From contig NZ_KB911581.1 in NCBI RefSeq assembly GCF_000383595.1, forward strand, positions 5,787,519-5,851,518: a stretch of DNA of 64,000 nucleotides. The letters are read 5' to 3'. A program made the position numbers and the translations under genes. Below the pieces are notes generated by a model. It searched no databases, was not told the DNA's origin, and saw only the letters and a list, made by a program, of their open reading frames with translations. Source of the DNA: Streptomyces bottropensis ATCC 25435 (GTDB taxonomy: Bacteria > Actinomycetota > Actinomycetes > Streptomycetales > Streptomycetaceae). Shown one piece after another: positions 24,930-32,826 of this stretch (the first letter of the stretch is position 1; every line of letters begins with the position of its first letter).

Positions 24930-25684
24930 GCCCACTCCCCCAGTTCCGTCAGGTCCGCTACGACGACGTCGGCGCCGTGGGCGCGCAGGGCGTCGGCCTG
25001 GCCGACGCGGTCGAGTCCGACGACCTGGCCGAAGTGGCCCGCGCGTCCGGCGTCCATGCCGGCGAGGGCGTCCTCGAACACGGCGGCGTCGGCGGGTTCG
25101 ACCCCGAGGTCGTGGGCGGCGGCGAGGAAGGTGTCCGGGCGGGGTTTGCCCGGCAGCCCCCGCTCGGCGGCCACCACTCCGTCGATGCGTACGTCGAAGA
25201 GGTGCTCGGCGCCGATCGAGCGCAGCACGTCCCGGCAGTTGGCGCTGGAGGAGACGACGGCGGTGCGCAGCCCGTGGTCGCGGACCCGCTCGACGTAGCG
25301 CAGGGTGCCGTCGTAGGCCTCGACGCCGTCGGTGCGGATGAGGTCCAGCAGGATCTCGTTCTTGCGGTTGCCGAGGCCGTGCACGGTGGGGGCGTCGGGC
25401 GGGTCGTCGGGGGTGCCCTCGGGGAGGCGGATGTCCCGGGAGGCGAGGAAGGTGCGCACGCCGTCGGCGCGGGGGCGGCCGTCCACGTACCGGTCGTAGT
25501 CGGCGGACGGGTCGAAGGGCCGGAAGGCGTCGCCGTCGCGGCGGCGCAGGAACTCGTCGAACGCGCGCCGCCACGCCGCGGCGTGCACGACGGCGGTCCT
25601 GGTGATGACCCCGTCGAGGTCGAAGAGGCAGGCGCGGATCCTTTTCGGCAGGCCCAGTTCGGTCGGTCGGGTCGTCTGTGTCAT
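24926..25684 (-). CDS. pgmB: Beta-phosphoglucomutase (HAD family)
   Basis: 252 residues. HAD motif I ACLFDLDGVITRT gives the nucleophile and acid Asp. The cap domain follows (RPRADGVRTFLASR, GLGNRKNE). Motif II is VVSSSAN, motif III lysine lies in RGLPGKPRPDTFL and motif IV is VFEDALAGMDAG. It converts beta-glucose 1-phosphate from the GH65 enzyme to glucose 6-phosphate. I use ATG 25684. An in-frame ATG at 25744 overlaps the upstream ANTAR/GAF stop by ATGA and would add 20 proline-rich residues, so either start is possible. The overlap argues for coupling, but homologous proteins usually begin near MTQTTRPTELGLP. Confidence 0.87.
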   Translation of the reverse strand: MTQTTRPTELGLPKRIRACLFDLDGVITRTAVVHAAAWRRAFDEFLRRRDGDAFRPFDPSADYDRYVDGRPRADGVRTFLASRDIRLPEGTPDDPPDAPTVHGLGNRKNEILLDLIRTDGVEAYDGTLRYVERVRDHGLRTAVVSSSANCRDVLRSIGAEHLFDVRIDGVVAAERGLPGKPRPDTFLAAAHDLGVEPADAAVFEDALAGMDAGRAGHFGQVVGLDRVGQADALRAHGADVVVADLTELGEWA

Positions 25685-25740
25685 GGGAGGGGGGTTCCCC
25701 CCGCGGCGGGGGTCAGTGGCCGGGGCGGGTGAGAAAACGG

Positions 25741-26613
25741 TCATCGGCGGCTGAGGCTGCCGCCGCCGTGGGCGCGGCCGAGGGCGTGGAGGTGTTCCAG
25801 GGCGTCGAGGACGACGGTCCGGTCGTACCAGGCGAGCCACTCGCCGGCCTCGGCGCCCACGACGGACAACTCCTTGGTCTGGGCCCGCGTCAGGCCGCGC
25901 AGCGGACGGTCGAGATGGGCGGAGACCATGCCGACGACCAGCCCGGACGAGGTGGTCAGCGGCACGCTGTGGCAGGCGCGGCTGCCCGCGCGCAGGATCG
26001 CCTCGCGGGCGTCCTCGGTGAACACCGGGTCCGTCGCCACGTCATGGACGGTGACCTGGGACACGTCCCGCGCGGCCTTGGCGCAGGCGGTGCCGTCGTC
26101 GCCGACGTGGGCGAAGAAGTCGACGAAGTCCGCCGTGAGTCCCGTGTGCCGCTCGATGCGCAGTCCGCCCTCCGCGCGGTCGGCGATCTGGACGTTGCCC
26201 ATGTCGGTGCCGACGACGGCGAGGGTCTGACTGAGGACGGCGGCCAGGACCCCGCCGCGGTTGCCGCGGCGGTCGCGCGCCGCCCCGAAACCGAGGGCCG
26301 GCTCCGCGCGCCGGATCCGGCCGGGGAACCACAGGGTGCGGCGATCCTCCGGACGGGGCGCGCCCAGCGCCGCCTCGGCCAGGATGCGCAGCTTGACGTT
26401 GTACTGCTGCGAGGCCCGCTGGAGCAGTGCGAAGGCGGACTCGGCGTCCGGCAGGGCATAGCGCTCCCGCAGCATGCCCTGGGCCTCGGCGATCAGGGGG
26501 CGGCCGTCCATCCGGGTGCGCAGCTGCCGTACCTCGGCACGCAGCCGCGCCAGTTCCTCCCGGACCTCCTCCTCGTCCTCGCCGTCGGGCTCCGACCAGG
26601 GACTCGCTCGCAT
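25741..26613 (-). CDS. ANTAR-GAF regulatory protein
   Basis: 290 residues. An N-terminal coiled stretch (EEEVREELARLRAEVRQLRTRMDG) leads into an ANTAR RNA-binding domain (about 18-78, RPLIAEAQGMLRERYALPDAESAFALLQRAS). A GAF domain follows (about 105-270, MGNVQIADRAEGGLRIERHTGL and HDVATDPVFTEDAR). ANTAR proteins act as antiterminators that bind paired hexaloop hairpins in mRNA leaders, usually with the sensor before ANTAR. Here the order is ANTAR then GAF. Start ATG 26613 has GGAAGG six bases upstream. It is the first gene of the phosphorylase operon, so the small molecule or stress sensed by GAF may control disaccharide use. Confidence 0.85.
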   Translation of the reverse strand: MRASPWSEPDGEDEEEVREELARLRAEVRQLRTRMDGRPLIAEAQGMLRERYALPDAESAFALLQRASQQYNVKLRILAEAALGAPRPEDRRTLWFPGRIRRAEPALGFGAARDRRGNRGGVLAAVLSQTLAVVGTDMGNVQIADRAEGGLRIERHTGLTADFVDFFAHVGDDGTACAKAARDVSQVTVHDVATDPVFTEDAREAILRAGSRACHSVPLTTSSGLVVGMVSAHLDRPLRGLTRAQTKELSVVGAEAGEWLAWYDRTVVLDALEHLHALGRAHGGGSLSRR

Positions 26614-26704
26614 CCCGCACCTTCCGCTGTTCTCGTTCGGCAGCAGCAGTGCTCGTCTGCCCGCTCCCTGTCCGCGTACGCCGGATCGGTCTACCGTCGA
26701 CGGC

Positions 26705-27358
26705 ATGCCTGTGACCTTCGACGACCTGCTGCACCGGGCCGCCGCTCTGTCCCGCCCCGGCCGCCGTGCGCTGCTCGGTATCGCCGGCAGCCCCGGCGCG
26801 GGGAAGACGACCCTGGCCGAACGGCTGACCCGGGCGCTCAACGGCGACGGCGAGCCCTGGGTCGCCCATGTCCCCATGGACGGCTTCCACCTCGCCGACG
26901 TGGAACTCGACCGTCTCGGCCGCCGGGACCGCAAGGGCGCGCCGGACACCTTCGACGCGGCGGGCTACGCCGCCCTGCTGGAGAGGCTGCGCCGGGACGA
27001 GGACGACGTCGTGTACGCGCCGGGCTTCGAGCGCACCCTGGAGCAGCCCGTCGCGGGTGCGATCCCGGTGCCGCCGTCGGCCCGTCTGATCGTCACCGAG
27101 GGGAACTACCTCCTGCTGGACGAGGGGCCCTGGGCGCGGGTCCGCTCCCGGCTCGACGAGGTCTGGTTCTGCGACCTCGACGAGACCGAGCGGGTACGCC
27201 GGCTCGTCGCCCGGCACGAGGAGTTCGGCAAGGGGCACGCGGAGGCGGTCGCCTGGGTCGACGGTACGGATCGGCGCAACGCGGAGGCGGTGGCGGCGAG
27301 CAGGCGTCACGCCGACCTGGTGGTGGCGGCGTCGGCGATGCCGGTGGTGCGGGCGTAG
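26705..27358 (+). CDS. P-loop nucleoside/sugar kinase family protein
   Basis: 217 residues. The Walker A motif is IAGSPGAGKTTLAERL, followed by HVPMDGFHLADVELDRLGRRDRKGAPDTFD, typical of the uridine kinase/pantothenate kinase/phosphoribulokinase clan. VTEGNYLLLDEGPW is the Walker B-like strand, and VRRLVARHEEFGKG is the LID arginine region. In annotated genomes this group appears as nucleoside/nucleotide kinase family proteins (YfdH/FrcK-like), and some phosphorylate fructose or ribosides. I cannot name the substrate. It is divergent from the ANTAR-GAF operon over 91 bases and could be co-regulated with it. Confidence 0.85.
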   Translation: MPVTFDDLLHRAAALSRPGRRALLGIAGSPGAGKTTLAERLTRALNGDGEPWVAHVPMDGFHLADVELDRLGRRDRKGAPDTFDAAGYAALLERLRRDEDDVVYAPGFERTLEQPVAGAIPVPPSARLIVTEGNYLLLDEGPWARVRSRLDEVWFCDLDETERVRRLVARHEEFGKGHAEAVAWVDGTDRRNAEAVAASRRHADLVVAASAMPVVRA

Positions 27359-27387
27359 AGGGGGTGGGGTGCCGGGTGCGGACGGGC

Positions 27388-27421
27388 AGCAGCCCGGCGT
27401 CGTCAGGAACGCCGGGCTGCT
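27388..27421. terminator. Strong bidirectional hairpin
   Basis: Perfect 12-bp stem AGCAGCCCGGCG / CGCCGGGCTGCT with a 10-base loop. It lies between the convergent kinase (+) and heparinase-like (-) genes. The following 130 bases (27422-27551) show nothing else. Confidence 0.85.
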
Positions 27422-27551
27422 GGTATCGGGGCCTGTGATCAGGCGTGGGGCGTCAGGGTCGGTTCCCCCCGGTCGTCGCCCGCCGGGTCAACCGATGACG
27501 TGTCCCCGTCGTCTGCGGGGTACGGCACTGCCCGTGCGGGTGCGTGGTGCG

Positions 27552-29270
27552 TCACGCGACGGGGGCGGACCGGCGGGCGCGCAGGGCGACGGTGAGGGTG
27601 TGCGGGCCCATTCCACCGAGGTGGACACGGTTTCCGGTCGTGGCGTCGGTGCCGCGCACGACGGTGTGGTCCTGGCCCGGGTCGTACCGCAGTACCTCGC
27701 TCCGGTCCGGCCCGGCGAGCGGTTCGCCCGCCTCGACGGTGGCCTCGACGCGGATCTCGTCGTCACCGGCCCGGTAGGTCATCGGCCCGTCCGTCAGGCA
27801 CCAGCGACCGTCGCCCAGCGGTACGGCGCCGTGCGGCACGCCGCCCGGCCGGAAGGTCAGTTCCAGGGCCCAGGGCACCCGGGGGCCGCTGAGGTCGATC
27901 CGCAGGTCGGCGCCGTCCTCCCGCAGGTCGACCTCGACGCGGGTCGTGTGGGAGACCTCGTCGCGGGGCCGGTCCGGGAAGGCCATCGCGGCCGAGAAGC
28001 GGCCCTCGTCCCCCAGCCGGTAGCCGCCGTCGTCCCGCCTCCGGTCCTTCGGGAGCGGCTGGTAGTAGGCGGCGGTGAGGGTCTCGGTGAGCCGGTACCG
28101 GCTCTCGGCGAGCTGTTCCATGTCGGCGGCGCGGAAGGGGCCCAGGTCGAAGAACCCCCGCGAGAGGCGGACCGCGTCGAGCACGGCCTCTCCGGCGAAC
28201 AGGCGCAGGAAGGTGGGGTTGCAGGCGAGGCCCGAGCGGATGCGCCGGTGCTCGGGCACGTCGGAGCCGCCGTACACCACCGTGTGCGCGGCGGCCGAGG
28301 CGCGTGCGGCGAGGCGGGCGGTGGTGAGGTACCGCTCGCGCGGAAGCGTCTGCGCGGCAGGGGCCGGCAGGGCGCGGCACAGGTCCGGGGTGAGGAGGGT
28401 CTGGGCGAGCAGGTCGGGGTCCTCGACACCGTCGGCGGCCGCCAGCCGTGCCGCCCGGGCGAGGTCGCCCCGGCCGGTGCGGATCGCCAGCAGCCGGTAG
28501 TGCGGCAGATAGGGCGCCAGCGGGAAGGGGGCGTACTGGTCCTGCCGCCGCGAGTGGACGGTCTCCACCGTGCCGTCCGGTCGGATGAGGTCCAGGGTGG
28601 TGGCGAGGTTGCGTTCGACGGCGTGCAGCAGATCGGCGCGGCCGAGCACCTCGGCCAGGAGCAGCAGGGACGGGTTGGACACGTGGGCCGCGTAGTTGGC
28701 GCTCCGTTCCGAGTACAGGCCGTCCGCGTCGATGTCGACGCCCTCGGCGAGCCACTCCTCGACGCGGTCGAGCAGCCGGCCGTCGGGGAACGACCGGTGC
28801 AGCCGGGCCAGCGCCGCGCACAGCTCCCAGCGGTGGTTCGGGGTGTGCACCCCGCCCGTCCGCAGGCTGTCGGAGGCGGCGCCGGCGATCTCGGCGAGGG
28901 CCGCCGTGACCTCGCTCAGCTCCGGCCCCGCGCCGGCGGCGAGGAGGTGCGCGTCGCACACGTCGTTGACGGTGAACGCGGAGTCCGGCGGGGACTGCAC
29001 GTTGTCGCCGCCGGCGAAGAGGCCGGTGGTGGTCTGCGTGGCCCGCAGGGCCCGCAGGTGTGTCATCGCGGCGGCGACCGCCCGCCCGCTGCCGTGCAGG
29101 GCGGAGTCGGGGGACCGGTATGCCGCGACCAGGGTCTTCACCCGCCGCGCCAGACCGCGGTGCGGCACACCTGCGGGTTCCTCTTCGGGGCGGTCCGCGA
29201 GCGGGGCGGCCTGCCGGTCGGCGGCGCGGGCCACCGACCGGACGAACTCGTGGTCGAGCGGGGTGGGCAA
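27552..29270 (-). CDS. Heparinase II/III-like polysaccharide lyase family protein
   Basis: 572 residues. The central region has an (alpha/alpha) toroid character (NHRWELCAALARLHRSFPDGRLLDRVEEWL, DADGLYSERSANYAAHVSNPSLLLL). The C-terminal half is beta-rich, like the heparinase II/III domain. There is no signal peptide, so it is cytoplasmic. That fits degradation of short imported oligosaccharides. The start is TTG 29270. GAAGGA lies seven bases before it, inside the end of the permease gene, and no ATG or GTG nearby fits better. It is the last gene of the ABC operon. Substrate could be a uronic-acid-containing or other acidic sugar, but this is inference. Confidence 0.8.
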   Translation of the reverse strand: MPTPLDHEFVRSVARAADRQAAPLADRPEEEPAGVPHRGLARRVKTLVAAYRSPDSALHGSGRAVAAAMTHLRALRATQTTTGLFAGGDNVQSPPDSAFTVNDVCDAHLLAAGAGPELSEVTAALAEIAGAASDSLRTGGVHTPNHRWELCAALARLHRSFPDGRLLDRVEEWLAEGVDIDADGLYSERSANYAAHVSNPSLLLLAEVLGRADLLHAVERNLATTLDLIRPDGTVETVHSRRQDQYAPFPLAPYLPHYRLLAIRTGRGDLARAARLAAADGVEDPDLLAQTLLTPDLCRALPAPAAQTLPRERYLTTARLAARASAAAHTVVYGGSDVPEHRRIRSGLACNPTFLRLFAGEAVLDAVRLSRGFFDLGPFRAADMEQLAESRYRLTETLTAAYYQPLPKDRRRDDGGYRLGDEGRFSAAMAFPDRPRDEVSHTTRVEVDLREDGADLRIDLSGPRVPWALELTFRPGGVPHGAVPLGDGRWCLTDGPMTYRAGDDEIRVEATVEAGEPLAGPDRSEVLRYDPGQDHTVVRGTDATTGNRVHLGGMGPHTLTVALRARRSAPVA

Positions 29271-29272
29271 GA

Positions 29273-30175
29273 TCAGTCCTTCAGTCCGGCGTTGATGTCG
29301 GCGCCCATGACGTAGCGCTGGAAGACCAGGAAGACCAGGATCAGCGGGATCATGGAGATGACCGACGCGCCGAGCAGGACCGACCAGTTGATGTTCTGCG
29401 CGCCGACGATGCTCTGGATGCCGATCTGCACGGTGAACTTGTTGGGGTCGTTGAGCATCAGCAGCGGCCAGATGTAGTCGTTCCACCGCCACTGGAAGGA
29501 GAGGATGGCGAGGGTCAGCATGATGGGCCGGGAGATCGGCACCATGATCCGCATGAAGATCGACAGCTCACGCGCGCCGTCGATGCGCGCGGCTTCCACG
29601 AGTTCGTCGGGAACCGTCAGGAAGAACTGGCGGAACATGAAGCATCCGGTCGCGGTCAGCACGGCCGGCAGGATGATGCCGCTGAACGAGTTGTAGAGGC
29701 CGAGGTCGCGGACCACGAGGAACGAGGGGGCGAGCATGACCTCGCCCGGCAGCATCGTGGTGGCCAGGATGCAGATGAAGAAGGCCTTGAGCCATCTGTT
29801 GTCGTACTTGGCCAGCGCGTACCCGGTGCAGCAACTGACACCCACCGTGAGGATCGTCGTGATCACGCACACGATGGCCGTGTTGATGAAGTACTGGGAG
29901 AAGTTGGCGCTGTCCCACGCTGCCTCGAAGCCCGACAGGGTGGGATTGCGCGGAACCAGCGTCAGCGGATACGAGAACAGGTCGCTGGCCGGCTTGAGGG
30001 AGCTGAGGATGAACCACAGCACCGGCAGCCCGTACAGGCACGCCAGGATCCACAGCAGCGTCGTCGCGGACACGGCCTGCCGGAGGCCACCGGTGGCGGC
30101 ACCGCGGGGCCGCTTCTTGGAGACGGGTCGCGCGGACCCGGCGTCGACCGGGCGGGGGATGTCTGTGGTTGTCAT
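29273..30175 (-). CDS. ABC sugar transporter permease (MalG type)
   Basis: 300 residues with six membrane helices. The cytoplasmic EAA loop is present as ELVEAARIDGARELSIFMRIMVP. The N-terminus is a long basic tail (SKKRPRGAATGGLRQ). This is the second inner-membrane subunit of a CUT1-family sugar importer. It overlaps the preceding permease by ATGA. The sequence MLAPSFLVVRDLGLYNSFSGIILP is typical of MalG/LacG-like proteins. The operon contains no ATPase gene, so it probably uses the shared ATPase MsiK, as other Streptomyces CUT1 systems do. Confidence 0.92.
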   Translation of the reverse strand: MTTTDIPRPVDAGSARPVSKKRPRGAATGGLRQAVSATTLLWILACLYGLPVLWFILSSLKPASDLFSYPLTLVPRNPTLSGFEAAWDSANFSQYFINTAIVCVITTILTVGVSCCTGYALAKYDNRWLKAFFICILATTMLPGEVMLAPSFLVVRDLGLYNSFSGIILPAVLTATGCFMFRQFFLTVPDELVEAARIDGARELSIFMRIMVPISRPIMLTLAILSFQWRWNDYIWPLLMLNDPNKFTVQIGIQSIVGAQNINWSVLLGASVISMIPLILVFLVFQRYVMGADINAGLKD

Positions 30176-31083
30176 CGGTTCTCCACCCGCCGGTTGACGA
30201 TCAGCTGAACGATCGCGACGGCCATCAGGATGAGCATGAGCACGAACGACGCGGCGCTCGCGTAGCCGATCTGGCCCCGTTTGAAGCCGGTCTCGTAGAT
30301 GTACTGCACGAGCAGGTTGTTCGACGTGCCGGGTCCGCCGTTGTTGAGGGCGACGAACACCGGGTATTCCTTCATCGCGTTGATCGTGTTGAGCAGGATG
30401 ACGATGAACGAGGTGGGGGCGATGCTCGGCAGCGTGATGCTGAAGAACTGGCGCCAGGGGCCGGCGCCGTCGAGCGAGGCGGCCTCGTAGTAGGACACCG
30501 GCACGTTCTTGATCGCCGCGATGAACAGCAGCATCGAGAAACCGGTCCAGGCCCAGGACGCGGCCATCACCACCACGATCAGCGACAGGTCCGCGTTGGA
30601 CTGCCACGGAACGGCGCTGCCGCCGAACTGCTCGATGATGTAGTTGACCAGTCCGAAGTTCTCACCGAACAGCCAGCGCCACAGGACACCGACGACGATG
30701 GGCGACAGGAGCCAGGGGATGAAGAAGATGACGCGGGCGACCGAGGCTCCCTTGGCGTGCTTGCTCACCAGCAGGTTGGCGGTGAGCAGCGAGACCGCGA
30801 AGTTCAGCGGTACGAAGAGCACGGCGTACAGCAGGGTCCGGGTCAGCGCGGCGTAGAAGGTGGAGTCCCCGAACAGGTTGTGGTAGTTGTCCAGCCCGAT
30901 GTACTGGAACGCCCCCACTCCCGTGTAGTTCGTGAAGCTGTAGATGAGCCCGATCACCGCCGGCCAGACGAAGAACAGCGAGAAGAGCACGACATTGGCC
31001 GCGATGAGGACCAGCGGCGCAAGGGTGTACTTGCTCCGTCTCCTGGGTGGGCTCGCGGACACGGCCGAGGCGCGTTTTGTCAT
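30172..31083 (-). CDS. ABC sugar transporter permease (MalF type)
   Basis: 303 residues with six membrane helices. The EAA motif reads YYEAASLDGAGPWRQFFSITLP. The first helix is preceded by a positively charged cytoplasmic tail (SPPRRRSKYTLAPL). This is the first membrane subunit of the CUT1 importer. It overlaps the MalG-type permease by four bases and lies 145 bases downstream of the binding-protein gene, separated by two hairpins that probably lower permease expression relative to the binding protein. Confidence 0.92.
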   Translation of the reverse strand: MTKRASAVSASPPRRRSKYTLAPLVLIAANVVLFSLFFVWPAVIGLIYSFTNYTGVGAFQYIGLDNYHNLFGDSTFYAALTRTLLYAVLFVPLNFAVSLLTANLLVSKHAKGASVARVIFFIPWLLSPIVVGVLWRWLFGENFGLVNYIIEQFGGSAVPWQSNADLSLIVVVMAASWAWTGFSMLLFIAAIKNVPVSYYEAASLDGAGPWRQFFSITLPSIAPTSFIVILLNTINAMKEYPVFVALNNGGPGTSNNLLVQYIYETGFKRGQIGYASAASFVLMLILMAVAIVQLIVNRRVENR

Positions 31084-31118
31084 CTTCCTGACTCCGTGCT
31101 GGTGGAATGGATTGCTGC

Positions 31119-31216
31119 GGGCTCACCGGCGTGAGCCCCGTGGGCTCACACCATGAGCCCGGCACTGGGTGGGCGCCCGGGCCGGGCGGCGGCGTCTGGA
31201 CCCCGCCGCCCGGCCC
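31119..31216 (-). terminator. Intercistronic hairpins between binding protein and permeases
   Basis: Two stem-loops lie in the 145-base gap. One has a perfect 14-bp stem GGGCCGGGCGGCGG / CCGCCGCCCGGCCC (31179-31192/31203-31216), just 12 bases past the binding-protein stop. The other has an 8-bp stem GGGCTCAC / GTGAGCCC (31119-31126/31131-31138). Partial termination or 3'-end protection here would give an excess of binding protein over permease. Confidence 0.75.
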
Positions 31217-31228
31217 CTGGGCCTACGC

Positions 31229-32551
31229 TCAGCCGCCGACCTGCTGGTTGTAGCCGGCCACGATGTTCTCCAGGGCCTTGTCGGCCGACTGCTGGCCGTT
31301 GATCGCCTTGCCGAGTTCCGTCTTGGTCGGGTCCTCGGTGAGGCTCTTGCCCTTCAGCACCCATTCGGTCTGCGCGCTGTTGAAGTAGCCGGAGATCGGG
31401 TCGTACAGCGGGATCGACTCGTTGTAGAGCTTGTACGCCGCCTGCGCCGCCTCGGACTTGAACGGGTACTTCGGGTCCAGACCGCTCTCGACCGGCAGGA
31501 AGCCGGAGGTCTCGCACAGCGTCCGGTAGTGGTCGGGCTCGTACAGCCAGGACAGGAACTTCTTCGCGGCGGCGGACGCGTCGGCGTTGTTGTCGAAGCC
31601 CACCGTCATGCCGCCGCTGTTGACGTCACTGGCCTGCACCGGCTGGGCGGGGGTCGGGACGCTCGCCCACTCGAACTTCTTGATGCTCTCCGCGAAGGCG
31701 GGGACCTGCCACACACCGGACCAGTAGGCGACGACGTCACCGCTCTGGAACATCGCGGACGGGTCGGCGCCGCTGGTCCACACCGACTTCGGCATGGTCT
31801 TGTCGTCGTTCCACCCGACGAAGGTGTTCACGGCCTTCTTGGTCGCGTCGTCCACCGAGAACTTGCCGGCGTCGTCCGCGTGGACGTACTTGCCGCCCAT
31901 CTCGTAGACCATCGCGCGCAGCCGGGACGGCGACTGGTCGAAGGTCAGGGAGTACTTGGCCTTGGTCTTCTCGCGGACCTTGTCCGCCGCCTTGATGAAG
32001 TCGGTCCAGGTCCAGGTCTTGTCGGGCGAGGTCGGGTAGGAGACGCCGGCCTTCTCGAAGAGCGACTTGTTGATGAACATGCCGGACGCGGTGACGTCCG
32101 AGGGGATGGACAGCACCTTCCCGGACGAGTCCTTCGCCAGGAAGTTGGCGTTGATGTTGTTGCTCTTCTTCTCGGCGATGGAGCTGAGGTCGATCAGCTT
32201 GTTCGACCAGATCGGGTCCAGCGCCGGCACGGCGGCCACGTCGGGCAGGGAGTTCGCCTGCGCGGCGTTGTGCAGCTTCGTCGTGTAGCCGTCGTAGGGG
32301 ATGTTGACGAGCTTGACCTTGACGCCGGTTTCCTTCTCGTACTGCGCCACCATCTTCTTCCAGCCCGCGTCCTGCCCCGGAACGGTGGAGATCCAGAACG
32401 TCAGCGACTTGGAGGTACCGCCCGAGTCGGATTCCCCTCCGCAGGCGGAGAGCAGCAGGGTCCCTGCCGCGGCAACGGCAGTGAGGGGAACCAGGCGGCG
32501 CATACCGCCGCGGCCGAGTCGGCGGGAGCGCCGCACACCCACAGTGGTCAT
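31229..32551 (-). CDS. Sugar ABC transporter substrate-binding lipoprotein
   Basis: 440 residues. A lipoprotein signal peptide ends at the lipobox LLLSACGG (Cys37), so it is anchored outside the membrane. The mature part is a CUT1 solute-binding protein (cluster B/family 1): LTFWISTVPGQDAGWKKMVAQYEKETGVKVKLV at the start, then ADPSAMFQSGDVVAYWSGVWQVP with ligand-site aromatics, and AAKKFLSWLYEPDHY. It delivers an oligosaccharide to the two permeases. Start ATG 32551 follows AAAAAAGGGATCGAAG. It is the first gene of the operon. The 274-base upstream region holds candidate operators. Confidence 0.93.
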   Translation of the reverse strand: MTTVGVRRSRRLGRGGMRRLVPLTAVAAAGTLLLSACGGESDSGGTSKSLTFWISTVPGQDAGWKKMVAQYEKETGVKVKLVNIPYDGYTTKLHNAAQANSLPDVAAVPALDPIWSNKLIDLSSIAEKKSNNINANFLAKDSSGKVLSIPSDVTASGMFINKSLFEKAGVSYPTSPDKTWTWTDFIKAADKVREKTKAKYSLTFDQSPSRLRAMVYEMGGKYVHADDAGKFSVDDATKKAVNTFVGWNDDKTMPKSVWTSGADPSAMFQSGDVVAYWSGVWQVPAFAESIKKFEWASVPTPAQPVQASDVNSGGMTVGFDNNADASAAAKKFLSWLYEPDHYRTLCETSGFLPVESGLDPKYPFKSEAAQAAYKLYNESIPLYDPISGYFNSAQTEWVLKGKSLTEDPTKTELGKAINGQQSADKALENIVAGYNQQVGG

Positions 32552-32784
32552 CTTCGATCCCTTTTTTCGTCGATAGGGGACAGAGCACGGGGCCGACCGA
32601 GGCGGCACGGGTGCAGTTTGCAGGAAACGTCGCTTCCGGGCGCAGCCTCGCCCGGCCGCGTCGTCCACGCGGGGCGGGATCCCCGGCCGTTCTGGCCGTC
32701 ACCGCACGGGCACGCCCTCGTGCGGTCGCCGTACGTCGCGTACAGGCGGGATGCTCACCCCAAGTCGGCGTCCCGGCCGACCTA

Positions 32785-32803
32785 GAAAGCGCTTGTCCGG
32801 ACA
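32785..32803 (-). promoter_or_regulatory. Overlapping palindromes upstream of the ABC operon
   Basis: GAAAGCGCTT (32785-32794) is close to the LacI-family core GAAAGCGCTTTC. It runs into a perfect palindrome, TGTCCGGACA (32794-32803). They lie in the promoter region of the substrate-binding protein gene, just after the ROK gene stop. A regulator other than the adjacent ROK protein might bind here. Confidence 0.45.
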
Positions 32804-32826
32804 TTGGCAGACCGAGTCCGAAACCG

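Noticed and set aside
22746..25298. An 850-codon open frame on the + strand across the GH65 region
   Set aside because: It is antisense to a clear GH65/beta-phosphoglucomutase operon. Its composition (Gly/Val/Glu-rich, no domains, no ribosome site) is that of a high-GC shadow frame.
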